A DNA stretch of 5,730 nucleotides from Anaerolineae bacterium (lineage in GTDB: Bacteria > Chloroflexota > Anaerolineae > Anaerolineales > E44-bin32), in assembly GCA_030598885.1 (NCBI GenBank), contig JAUVOZ010000132.1:1-5730 (forward strand), given 5' to 3'. Position numbers and translations under genes: made by a program. Under the pieces are notes generated by a model. The model ran no database searches. It was not told where the DNA came from and saw only the letters and a program-made list of their open reading frames with translations. Every line of letters begins with the position of its first letter. The stretch's first letter is position 1. Below are positions 1 through 5,497 of this stretch, piece by piece.

Positions 1-330
1 ATATCCGAAGGCTGTCGCACCGACAGCGAAGAGATTGATCGCTAGGCCTGAGACAAGTTGGCTGGCTCGCCGGGACACAGTGAGATAAGCGTGTAAGACC
101 CCCAAAAGCCCACCTACCAGCATAGCAAAAATCGCAGCCACGACAATATTCCCCCCCGTAAGGAAGCTCGCGGCGACCGAGGCAAGTGCGCCGGCCAGCA
201 TCATGCCTTCCATGCCAATATTGATGATACCTACTCGTTCAGTATAAACCCCACCTACGCTGACTAGCATTAGCGGAGCTGCCAAGCGGACACTTGCTTG
301 AAGCCAGGCATTGATGGAGCTAATATCCAT
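1..330 (-). CDS. BMP-type (nucleoside) ABC transporter permease, second subunit; 3' end beyond window
   Basis: This is the N-terminal 110 residues of an inner-membrane permease of the BPD_transp_2 family, the second permease of a BMP/PnrA-type importer (comparable to Bacillus NupQ). It starts at ATG 330-328 with MDISSINAWLQ, and the frame stays open to the window edge; family members are usually about 300 residues, so roughly two thirds is missing. Visible hallmarks are a hydrophobic first helix (about residues 14-28), then the family signature ERVGIINIGMEGMMLAGA (31-48), then hydrophobic stretches at about 62-80 and 92-108 split by a short basic loop (SRR). The start overlaps the end of the first permease gene by 11 nt, and a GAGGAG Shine-Dalgarno lies 10 nt upstream inside that gene, so translation is probably coupled. 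It would pair with the first permease to form the channel. The family is clear; the substrate is inferred only from relatives. Confidence 0.93.
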   Translation of the reverse strand, partial: MDISSINAWLQASVRLAAPLMLVSVGGVYTERVGIINIGMEGMMLAGALASVAASFLTGGNIVVAAIFAMLVGGLLGVLHAYLTVSRRASQLVSGLAINLFAVGATAFGY

Positions 331-1429
331 TTGCTATGCTCTCCTCTGCATGTGATTTCTTCTGCTGCTCCCGGTCAAGGAGTGCTCGCTCGCCGAAACC
401 AATGGCAATGACAAACAGCACTGTCAGCGCCTGAATAACCAGTGCCATAGAGGCTTCGATACCGGTCACGATCTGCATTTTATTTGCACCCGCTTTTAAG
501 CTTCCGAAGAAGATACCCCCGATGATCATAGAAAGTGGATTGCCGTTCACCAAAATGGCGAGTGCAAGCCCCTCATACCCAACCCCACTTACGAAGTAAT
601 CAAACAGTCTCCATTTCAACCCCAAGACCTCGCTAGCCCCCGCCAAGCCGCCTATCCCACCACAAACTAATAACACGCGGAACATCTGTCGTTTAACGTC
701 CACGCCGGCATAACGTGCAGTCTCAGGGTTTCCACCAACCATCCTTGTTCGAAACCCAAAGGTAGTGTGACGCAATATAAAGTACAAGATCACGCCAAGG
801 ACAATCGCCAATATTAGACCTCCATGCATGCTGGTCCCCTTCACTAGAATGGGTAGACGAGCACCGGGCAAAATGCTCGGAGACATTGGAAAAAAAGTAC
901 CCGTCTCGGCTAAAGGGCTTGGTTCATGCAAAAGCCAACTGATAAAATAACCCGCCACATAGTTCAGCATCAGGGTGCTGACTACTTCGCTCACTCCGCG
1001 ATAGGCACGGAGAAAAGCGGGCGTCAGTATCCAAAGAGCACCACCGGCGAATCCTGCCACTACAGCGAGGAGTAAATGAAGCCATGTCGGTATAGGAAGA
1101 GGGATGATGCCAACTACAGTTGCGGTCGCTGCACCTAAGTACATTTGTCCCTCGCCACCGATGTTCCACAGTCCGGCCTTGAAACCAAGACCCACAGCTA
1201 AGCCCCCAAGAATCAGAGGCGTGGCCCGTACTGCTGTATTGGCTAAGGCGGCAACACTGCCGAACGAACCCTCAAGCAGCGCGGCATAGGCTTTAATTGG
1301 ATTTGCACCTGCGGCCCAGATCAGCACGGCGGAGACCGTCAAGGCAAGGATGATGGCAAGGATTGGTCTCGCGCCTAAAAGCACTATCCCTCGAAAACCG
1401 CGCAGTACGTTCTTTATACGCTCGTTCAC
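320..1429 (-). CDS. BMP-type (nucleoside) ABC transporter permease, first subunit
   Basis: This is a complete 369-residue inner-membrane permease of the BPD_transp_2 family, comparable to Bacillus NupP. The start is GTG (1429-1427), overlapping the ATPase stop as GTGA, with a GGAGGG Shine-Dalgarno 5 nt upstream. A basic cytoplasmic N-terminus precedes a first membrane helix at about residues 13-40. The family signature GFKAGLWNIGGEGQ lies at 82-95. SEVVSTLMLNYVA (147-159) and the cytoplasmic coupling loop GGNPETARYAGVDV (232-245), which should contact the ATPase, follow. GYEGLALAILVNGNPLS (284-300) matches the conserved late helix of this family. The tail (350-369) is hydrophilic and charged. 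Length is typical. With the second permease it would form the membrane pore for a solute delivered by the lipoprotein encoded upstream. No disruption is visible. Family assignment is firm; nucleoside as substrate is an inference from characterised relatives. Confidence 0.96.
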   Translation of the reverse strand: MNERIKNVLRGFRGIVLLGARPILAIILALTVSAVLIWAAGANPIKAYAALLEGSFGSVAALANTAVRATPLILGGLAVGLGFKAGLWNIGGEGQMYLGAATATVVGIIPLPIPTWLHLLLAVVAGFAGGALWILTPAFLRAYRGVSEVVSTLMLNYVAGYFISWLLHEPSPLAETGTFFPMSPSILPGARLPILVKGTSMHGGLILAIVLGVILYFILRHTTFGFRTRMVGGNPETARYAGVDVKRQMFRVLLVCGGIGGLAGASEVLGLKWRLFDYFVSGVGYEGLALAILVNGNPLSMIIGGIFFGSLKAGANKMQIVTGIEASMALVIQALTVLFVIAIGFGERALLDREQQKKSHAEESIANGY

Positions 1430-2970
1430 GCGTTCCCTCCCATCGCGGTTGCTGCACGGTTGTGATAACCTAACATCATCTCGCCTATCAGGGTGACATC
1501 TGCGGTCTCGGCATCCAATTCTCCCATGATCTGCCCATCGAACATAACCACGATGCGATCACTGAGGGCAAGTACTTCAGATAGCTCGGTTGAAATGAAA
1601 AGCACCGCTGCACCACGGTTTCGTTCTCCATCCAAGACGTTGTGGACTACCTCCACCGAGGCAACATCCAAGCCCCTCGTCGGCTGAGAGGCAACCAGCA
1701 GCGCAGGGTTAGCGTTTAACTCACGTGCTACTATCACTCTCTGTTGGTTCCCACCGGACAAGTTTCGAAGTGGGGTCGCGGGGTGCGGTGTCCTGATATC
1801 GTACTCCTGAATGAGGTTATTTGCCCGGTCCCTTATTTCACGCCATTGTAGGATTCCTCGTCTTGCGAAAGGGGAGGTTTCGAACATTTTGAGGATAAGG
1901 TTCTCTTCAACGGTAAAATCGGCAACCAACCCGTTCTTGCTCCGGTCTTCCGGGATGTAGCCTAGCAACGATGGGTCACTTGTGACCCCGGCAATAGGTT
2001 CGTTGATAATGCGGATAGAGCCCTTCGTGGGTTGGTGCAAACCCACTATACACTCGGCTAATTCTCTCTGCCCATTCCCATCTACTCCGGCAACTCCAAC
2101 GATCTCCCCGGCATGTACTGTCAAGCTTAGATCTCTGAGCGCTGGAATACCGCGGTCGTTATCGCAGCAGAGATTTTCGATTACCAATATTTCCTTCTTA
2201 TCCTCTGATGATGGTCGCGACACTCTGTCCAGTGATATAGGACGACCAACCATCATATGCGCCAGTTTGGAGGCCGTTGCCTCGTGCGACTCTATAGTCC
2301 CCACCACATGACCATCCCGCAGCACAGTAATCCTATCTGTAACCTCTAGTACTTCCTCAAGCTTATGGCTGATAAAAATGACGGCATACCCCTCGTCAAC
2401 CAAGCGCCGTATGGTTTTGAAGAACCGCTCCACTTCCGAGGGGGTAAGGACGGAAGTTGGCTCATCAAGGATCAATAAATTGGTCTTTCGGTAGAGTTGT
2501 TTGAGTATCTCCAGCCACTGCTGGTCTCCCACCGGAAGCTGCCAGACAGGGGTTGAGGGATCGAGACCAATACCGTATTCACTAGTGAGCTCCGTGAAAC
2601 GGGCACGAGCCGAATCTAGGTCAAGAAGTGGTGGGCGCCTGGATGGAATTCCCAAGATGATATTCTCAAGTGCTGACAAGTTGTCTACCAGCATAAAATG
2701 TTGATGGACCATTCCGATGCCGAGATCTACTGCAATCCGTGGTGAGGTTATCTTAACCTCTTTGCCATTAATTTGAATATTACCGCTGTCCGGCTGGTGC
2801 AAACCATGAAGGATGTTCATGAGTGTGGTTTTACCCGCACCGTTCTCACCTAATAAGCCGTGTACCTCCCCCGCTCTCACCTCGAGGGTGATATTGTCGT
2901 TCGCCAAGACGCCTGGGAATCGCTTGGTTATCCCCACCATCCGCAATGCGATATCGCCGTTTTTACCCAC
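1426..2970 (-). CDS. BMP-type (nucleoside) ABC transporter ATP-binding protein with two fused nucleotide-binding domains
   Basis: This 514-residue cytoplasmic protein has two ABC ATPase domains in tandem, as in NupO/YufO and the sugar importers RbsA and MglA, and powers the importer. Domain 1 (about 7-247) is complete: Walker A GENGAGKTT (41-49), Q-loop Gln90, signature PVGDQQ (146-151), Walker B LLILDEP (165-171, Glu170) and switch His202. Domain 2 (about 261-503) has a degenerate P-loop, GVDGNGQ (295-301, no GKT), a good signature LSGGNQQ (404-410), and ASQPTRGLD (427-435), where the catalytic Asp-Glu pair reads Ser-Gln. The switch His is Thr461. As I recall the family, such a degenerate second site is normal here, so I do not read it as decay. 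The GTG start (2970-2968) is chosen because GGAGGTG sits 6 nt upstream; an ATG ten codons further in is less well placed. The stop overlaps the first permease start by 4 nt. Confidence 0.96.
   Translation of the reverse strand: MGKNGDIALRMVGITKRFPGVLANDNITLEVRAGEVHGLLGENGAGKTTLMNILHGLHQPDSGNIQINGKEVKITSPRIAVDLGIGMVHQHFMLVDNLSALENIILGIPSRRPPLLDLDSARARFTELTSEYGIGLDPSTPVWQLPVGDQQWLEILKQLYRKTNLLILDEPTSVLTPSEVERFFKTIRRLVDEGYAVIFISHKLEEVLEVTDRITVLRDGHVVGTIESHEATASKLAHMMVGRPISLDRVSRPSSEDKKEILVIENLCCDNDRGIPALRDLSLTVHAGEIVGVAGVDGNGQRELAECIVGLHQPTKGSIRIINEPIAGVTSDPSLLGYIPEDRSKNGLVADFTVEENLILKMFETSPFARRGILQWREIRDRANNLIQEYDIRTPHPATPLRNLSGGNQQRVIVARELNANPALLVASQPTRGLDVASVEVVHNVLDGERNRGAAVLFISTELSEVLALSDRIVVMFDGQIMGELDAETADVTLIGEMMLGYHNRAATAMGGNA
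1435..1440 (-). promoter_or_regulatory. Shine-Dalgarno site fixing the GTG start of the first permease gene
   Basis: GGAGGG, inside the last codons of the ATPase gene, lies 5 nt before the GTG at 1429. It supports a GTGA stop-start overlap with the ATPase gene and therefore translational coupling. Confidence 0.75.
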
Positions 2971-2976
2971 CCGCTA

Positions 2977-2983
2977 CACCTCC
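2977..2983 (-). promoter_or_regulatory. Shine-Dalgarno site fixing the GTG start of the ATPase gene
   Basis: GGAGGTG on the minus strand lies 6 nt before the GTG at 2970. This strong pairing to the 16S rRNA tail supports the GTG over the internal ATG at codon 11. Confidence 0.8.
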
Positions 2984-2992
2984 AAGTCAAGC

Positions 2993-3029
2993 CACGCCCC
3001 ACCCCGTAACTTTATCGGAGTGGGGCGAG
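2993..3029 (-). promoter_or_regulatory. GC-rich intergenic hairpin between the lipoprotein and ATPase genes
   Basis: The arms CGCCCCAC (2995-3002) and GTGGGGCG (3020-3027) are perfectly complementary over 8 bp. Inside them, after one mismatch, a further 3 bp (3004-3006 with 3016-3018) pair, leaving a 9-nt AT-rich loop. One more pair (2993 with 3029) is possible outside a mismatch. In the minus-strand transcript the hairpin follows the lipoprotein stop and precedes the ATPase Shine-Dalgarno site. No U-tract follows, so it is unlikely to be a classical intrinsic terminator. By analogy with other binding-protein operons, a hairpin here can shield the upstream mRNA from 3' decay and raise the binding protein level. 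That role is inferred. Confidence 0.7.
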
Positions 3030-3054
3030 CCCATCTGTCCAATGGATGCTGCTC

Positions 3055-4053
3055 TTATGGCTCTACTTCGAGACCGATATCAAGCTCTCCAGACTTAAGC
3101 TGTTCGAAGACGTCATTGACCTCCTGTTGGATATCATCAGGGGTTAGATCTGTGAAGTGCATGCTGACCCCGACCCCACCGGGGGTATTTACATAGATAG
3201 GAACGGTCTTGCCGCGTTCCACATGTTCACAGGCCAATTCGTAGATCATAGCGCCAGGCGATCCCAACGTACTGCCGATGATGGCATTGGGTCCAAGCGA
3301 GCTGGAATCTCGGTATAGGCCAATCGCCCATACCCCCTCATCTTCCGCGGCGGAGATAAGCCCCGCATCCGCGGTGTCTAACAGGTGATACAGGACATCC
3401 GCGTCTTCGGCAATTAGCGTCAAACCCGCTTCGCGCGCCTTGGCGACATCCGACCAGCTTCCCAGTGCCATGGAAGTGGCCTTTGTATCTTTCCCGCAGG
3501 TCGCCACACCGAGTTCCCAACCCTCTACACCATGGTCTCCAGTTGGAAGAATCTCTCCCAAAACGTAGGCAACGTGGTTTGTTTCGGTCATCTTGCAGGC
3601 TAAGACTCCCGCCAGATAGGCCATCTGGCGGTAGCTGAGTATCGTGGCGCTCATGTTGGTGGTGGTTGCTTCCCCAGACGTCAAACCGAAATATAGATCT
3701 GGATACTCTTTTGCCACGGTATCAAGCGAGTCCGCGTATTCGCCTCCATGGGCGATGATGATGTCATAGCCCTCGGCAGCGTAGTTGCGAAAAACCTCAA
3801 GCTGCTCATCTTGGAAGACGTCTTCACTGTAGGCAATCTCGACCCCACACTCCTCCTCTGCTTTCACGAGACCCTCGTAACCGAACTGATTCCACGACTG
3901 GTCAGTAATGACCCCCGGGAACACCGCCGCAACCTTCTTTGTCTCCTCGACAGGAGCTGCGGGGGGGGCTTCAGTAGCCGATGGTCCGCAAGCCGATAAA
4001 ATTAGTGCCAGGAGAATCAACCCGGCCAACACGATCTTTGGGTACTTCTTCAT
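3055..4053 (-). CDS. BMP/PnrA-family substrate-binding lipoprotein
   Basis: This 332-residue extracytoplasmic binding protein should capture the solute and deliver it to the permease pair. The ATG at 4053 has an AAGGAG site (4063-4068) 9 nt upstream. Residues 1-21 form a lipoprotein signal peptide (basic MKKYPK, hydrophobic core, lipobox LSAC), so Cys22 is the predicted lipidation site. An Ala/Pro/Glu tether (about 23-38) leads into the Bmp fold (PF02608). Family-like stretches are VAAVFPGVITDQSWNQFG (41-58), IIIAHGGEY (98-106), SYRQMAYLAGVLACKM (140-155), HGVEGWELGV (174-183), VWAIGLYRDSS (241-251) and GVGVSMHFTDLTPDDI (293-308). In relatives such as Treponema PnrA, equivalents of the DQSWNQ and YRDSS regions contact a purine nucleoside. 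Here Trp54 and the YRDSS sequence differ from the usual forms, so ligand identity is uncertain. Length is typical. Confidence 0.95.
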   Translation of the reverse strand: MKKYPKIVLAGLILLALILSACGPSATEAPPAAPVEETKKVAAVFPGVITDQSWNQFGYEGLVKAEEECGVEIAYSEDVFQDEQLEVFRNYAAEGYDIIIAHGGEYADSLDTVAKEYPDLYFGLTSGEATTTNMSATILSYRQMAYLAGVLACKMTETNHVAYVLGEILPTGDHGVEGWELGVATCGKDTKATSMALGSWSDVAKAREAGLTLIAEDADVLYHLLDTADAGLISAAEDEGVWAIGLYRDSSSLGPNAIIGSTLGSPGAMIYELACEHVERGKTVPIYVNTPGGVGVSMHFTDLTPDDIQQEVNDVFEQLKSGELDIGLEVEP

Positions 4054-4062
4054 TTTTCTCTT

Positions 4063-4068
4063 CTCCTT
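4063..4068 (-). promoter_or_regulatory. Shine-Dalgarno site of the lipoprotein gene
   Basis: AAGGAG lies 9 nt before the ATG at 4053 and begins 8 nt downstream, in transcript order, of the 4077-4093 dyad. If that dyad folds in RNA it would sit just beside this site. Confidence 0.7.
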
Positions 4069-4076
4069 CTAAGAGC

Positions 4077-4093
4077 GATACGCCCTGCGTATC
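4077..4093. promoter_or_regulatory. Perfect 7-bp dyad in the lipoprotein gene leader (candidate operator or mRNA hairpin)
   Basis: GATACGC and GCGTATC are exact inverted repeats around a 3-nt spacer, 24 nt upstream of the lipoprotein start codon. It could be a DNA operator or a tight RNA hairpin next to the ribosome binding site. The symmetry is seen directly; the role is inferred. Confidence 0.5.
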
Positions 4094-4096
4094 AAC

Positions 4097-4106
4097 TTGT
4101 GTACAA
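4097..4106. promoter_or_regulatory. TTGT-GT-ACAA half-site pair, candidate GntR/FCD operator
   Basis: TTGT and ACAA are inverted around a 2-nt spacer, 44 nt upstream of the lipoprotein start. Several FCD-subfamily GntR regulators (for example VanR and LldR types) are known to bind TTGTATACAA-like sites, so this is a plausible target of the regulator encoded at 4197-4946. The match is short and could be chance. Confidence 0.4.
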
Positions 4107-4109
4107 ACG

Positions 4110-4128
4110 TGTTCAGAGACCATGAACA
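4110..4128. promoter_or_regulatory. 6-bp dyad TGTTCA-n7-TGAACA, candidate operator
   Basis: Exact 6-nt inverted arms are separated by 7 nt, so the arm centres are 13 nt apart. It is the third symmetric element in the 143-nt gap between the regulator and lipoprotein genes. I found no convincing -35/-10 pair in that gap, so whether the lipoprotein gene has its own promoter is open. Confidence 0.35.
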
Positions 4129-4196
4129 TCTTCCTTCCTCGTTCCATCACCTCCTTCGTACTCTGTGCGATGTTGCTTTAGACCATAAGGACTCAG

Positions 4197-4946
4197 TTAC
4201 ATATCCATTGAGATCCGTAATAGCCCCATCTGCTGTTGTTTCTGCTCGAGGATGTGGCCAGAAATTTCAAAAACCTCCAATAAATCCTCTTTCATACCTC
4301 TGATATGACGTATGGATATCTGCTCTGCTAGATCGGCGTCCTTCTTCGAGATCGCATTCACCAAAGCATGATGCTCCTCAATCTCCCGCTTAAGCCGCGG
4401 TTTCAATGATTTTGGGTGACGATAAAGCCCCTCATAGAACATCCAATCAGGGAACTTGTTCCAGACGATTTCATGTAGCCGCGTTAGCGTTACACTTCCA
4501 CAGGTTTTGCAGATCATGCAGTGTAATTCTCTGTTCAGCTGCCTTCGTGAAGGCATATCTTCCAGCGAGGTTAGTTTTTCTGCTTTGTCTACGATAGTCC
4601 TAAGGCTATTTAGTTCTTCGATCGAAATATTATTGGCGGTCAAACGTACAATAACAGGCTCTAAAAGAAGTCGAAGACAATAAACTTCTGCAATATCATT
4701 CTCATCAATGGTGGAGACTCGAACGCCTCTGTGCGGCACCCGTTCAGCCAGCCCATCTGCCACTAGCCGATCCAGCGCCTCCCGCACAGGCGTATGACTG
4801 ACGGAAAGCTGTTGAGATAATTCCTCTTGCCGCAGCCAATCTCCTGGCTTGAAGGCACCGGAGAGGATTCTTTCTCGGGTCGCCTCATACGCCAACTCAG
4901 CTAATGATTTGCGTTCGTTGACAATTGGTGTTAATCTCTCTGCCAT
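4197..4946 (-). CDS. GntR-family transcriptional regulator, FadR subfamily with FCD ligand domain
   Basis: This 249-residue DNA-binding regulator begins at ATG 4946 behind only a weak AG-rich ribosome site. The N-terminal winged helix-turn-helix (about 13-80) shows the GntR pattern: AYEATRERILSGAFKPGDWL (19-38), then EELSQQLSVSHTPVREALDR (41-60) containing the recognition helix, then LVADGLAERVPHRGVRV (61-77) as the wing. The C-terminal FCD domain (about 86-225) is all-helical and keeps the expected metal-binding set: Asn138 and His142 (NRELH), His192 (EEHHAL) and His214 (IRHIRG). Relatives bind small carboxylates or other metabolites there, releasing DNA. The last 25 residues are Gln-rich and extend beyond the domain. 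It is codirectional with, and 143 nt upstream of, the lipoprotein gene, so it most likely controls the importer and itself. The effector and the sign of regulation cannot be read from sequence. Confidence 0.94.
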   Translation of the reverse strand: MAERLTPIVNERKSLAELAYEATRERILSGAFKPGDWLRQEELSQQLSVSHTPVREALDRLVADGLAERVPHRGVRVSTIDENDIAEVYCLRLLLEPVIVRLTANNISIEELNSLRTIVDKAEKLTSLEDMPSRRQLNRELHCMICKTCGSVTLTRLHEIVWNKFPDWMFYEGLYRHPKSLKPRLKREIEEHHALVNAISKKDADLAEQISIRHIRGMKEDLLEVFEISGHILEQKQQQMGLLRISMDM

Positions 4947-5021
4947 TTCACTCTACCTACGAAGAAATTTATTGGAGAAATATGCCTCTACAGGACCTGG
5001 AATTCTATTATTATACGACAC

Positions 5022-5038
5022 TTATATATAATATATAA
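5022..5038. promoter_or_regulatory. 17-nt AT-only palindrome over the regulator promoter
   Basis: TTATATAT and ATATATAA are exact inverted arms around a single central A. The element covers the -10 candidates of the upstream promoter and the weak -35 of the TATAAT promoter, so a protein bound here would block transcription. It is a candidate autoregulatory site, although alternating AT sequence is easily symmetric by chance. Confidence 0.4.
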
Positions 5039-5057
5039 CTTAATATGTGATTGTCAA
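5030..5057 (-). promoter_or_regulatory. Likely sigma70-type promoter of the GntR regulator gene
   Basis: A consensus TTGACA lies at 5057-5052 on the minus strand. Spacers of 16 nt and 18 nt give TATATT (5035-5030) or TATTAT (5033-5028) as the -10 element. A perfect TATAAT also occurs further on, at 5015-5010, but it has only a weak -35 (TTATAT). The regulator start codon is about 80 nt downstream of the first candidate. The region is strongly AT-rich, so chance -10 matches are expected; the TTGACA is the better evidence. Confidence 0.5.
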
Positions 5058-5106
5058 ACCCGAAACTTCACCTCAAATGATTCGAACAACCATAGCGAAT
5101 CCTGAA

Positions 5107-5229
5107 TCATCGTGGATCTGACCAATTGTTGGAATGACTCAATTCATATTCGAATTCAGGTCGATTTGGATCAGCCTCGATTCCAAAGAGATCCCGAAAA
5201 TATAATGTGAAATCGTTGATGACCCCACT
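5107..5229 (-). pseudogene. Unrecognised C-terminal coding fragment
   Basis: After a stop at 5232-5230, one minus-strand frame reads 40 codons to TGA at 5109-5107. The product, which contains VINDFTLYFRDLFGIEADPN followed by an acidic and aromatic stretch ending NNWSDPR, has balanced protein-like composition. There is no start codon or ribosome site at its beginning, so it resembles the surviving tail of a larger gene rather than a small gene. I do not recognise it, and it does not look like the usual C-terminus of an ornithine carbamoyltransferase. It lies in a different frame from the upstream carbamoyltransferase piece. It may belong to a third gene or be a chance open stretch. Confidence 0.35.
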
Positions 5230-5252
5230 CTATAGGAAGGGATATGGCGCAT

Positions 5253-5497
5253 CTTTTTTTACCTTCAATAACAGGCGAATAAATCTTGGTCGGGTCTAAG
5301 AAATGGGCATGCCCCCTCAATTGGGTCATCCCGGTTTCAAAGCTATTCCGCGTTCGAAGACTCTGGTTATAAAAGAGCATGAAGAGCGTCTTGGCACGCA
5401 GGACATGGTCATGATAATCGCCATTGGCAAATTCCTGCTTCAGCCTTGTAGCAAGATTTAGAATCGTCTCTACCTCTTCATTGCTCCAGTCAAGCAG
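5253..5497 (-). pseudogene. N-terminal fragment of an aspartate/ornithine-type carbamoyltransferase
   Basis: About 80 residues, starting near LLDWSNEEVETILNLATRL, match the carbamoyl-phosphate domain of the aspartate/ornithine carbamoyltransferase family, which transfers a carbamoyl group to an amino group in the cytoplasm. The phosphate-binding motif SLRTR is at 5362-5348, preceded by TLFMLFYNQ and followed by NSFETGMTQL and a GHAHFLDPTKIY strand-loop. The family is normally about 300-400 residues, so three quarters is absent. The reading breaks at a 7-A run (5260-5254): in the present frame the sequence becomes unlike the family and stops at TGA 5173-5171. With one A fewer it would read GKKDAPYPFL and then stop at 5232-5230. 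The piece has no start of its own and is joined in frame to a membrane-protein fragment. The specific substrate (ornithine, aspartate or an oxamate-type acceptor) cannot be told. Confidence 0.75.

Noticed and set aside
924..1169. Minus-strand 81-codon frame inside the first permease gene
   Set aside because: It is nested in another frame of a clear permease and rich in Cys, Arg and Ser without any hydrophobic or motif pattern. It is a shadow frame.
1741..2070. Loss of Walker A lysine and catalytic residues in the second ATPase domain as a sign of decay
   Set aside because: From knowledge of double-domain importer ATPases, a degenerate second site with PTRGLD is usual, and the first domain is fully intact.
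2993..3029. Intrinsic transcription terminator splitting the operon
   Set aside because: No U-tract follows the stem on the minus strand, and the downstream ATPase gene has its own strong ribosome site without a visible promoter.
3338..3520. Minus-strand 60-codon frame inside the lipoprotein gene
   Set aside because: It is an out-of-frame reading of conserved Bmp-domain sequence, with no ribosome site or recognisable feature.
1104..4683. Several plus-strand open frames of 60-127 codons opposite the transporter and regulator genes
   Set aside because: They lie antisense to well-supported genes, show no family motifs, and carry low-complexity Ser/Arg/Pro composition typical of reversed coding DNA.
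4849..5031. Plus-strand small gene across the regulator start and promoter
   Set aside because: Half of it is antisense to the regulator's helix-turn-helix and the rest is promoter-region DNA; no ribosome site or motif supports it.
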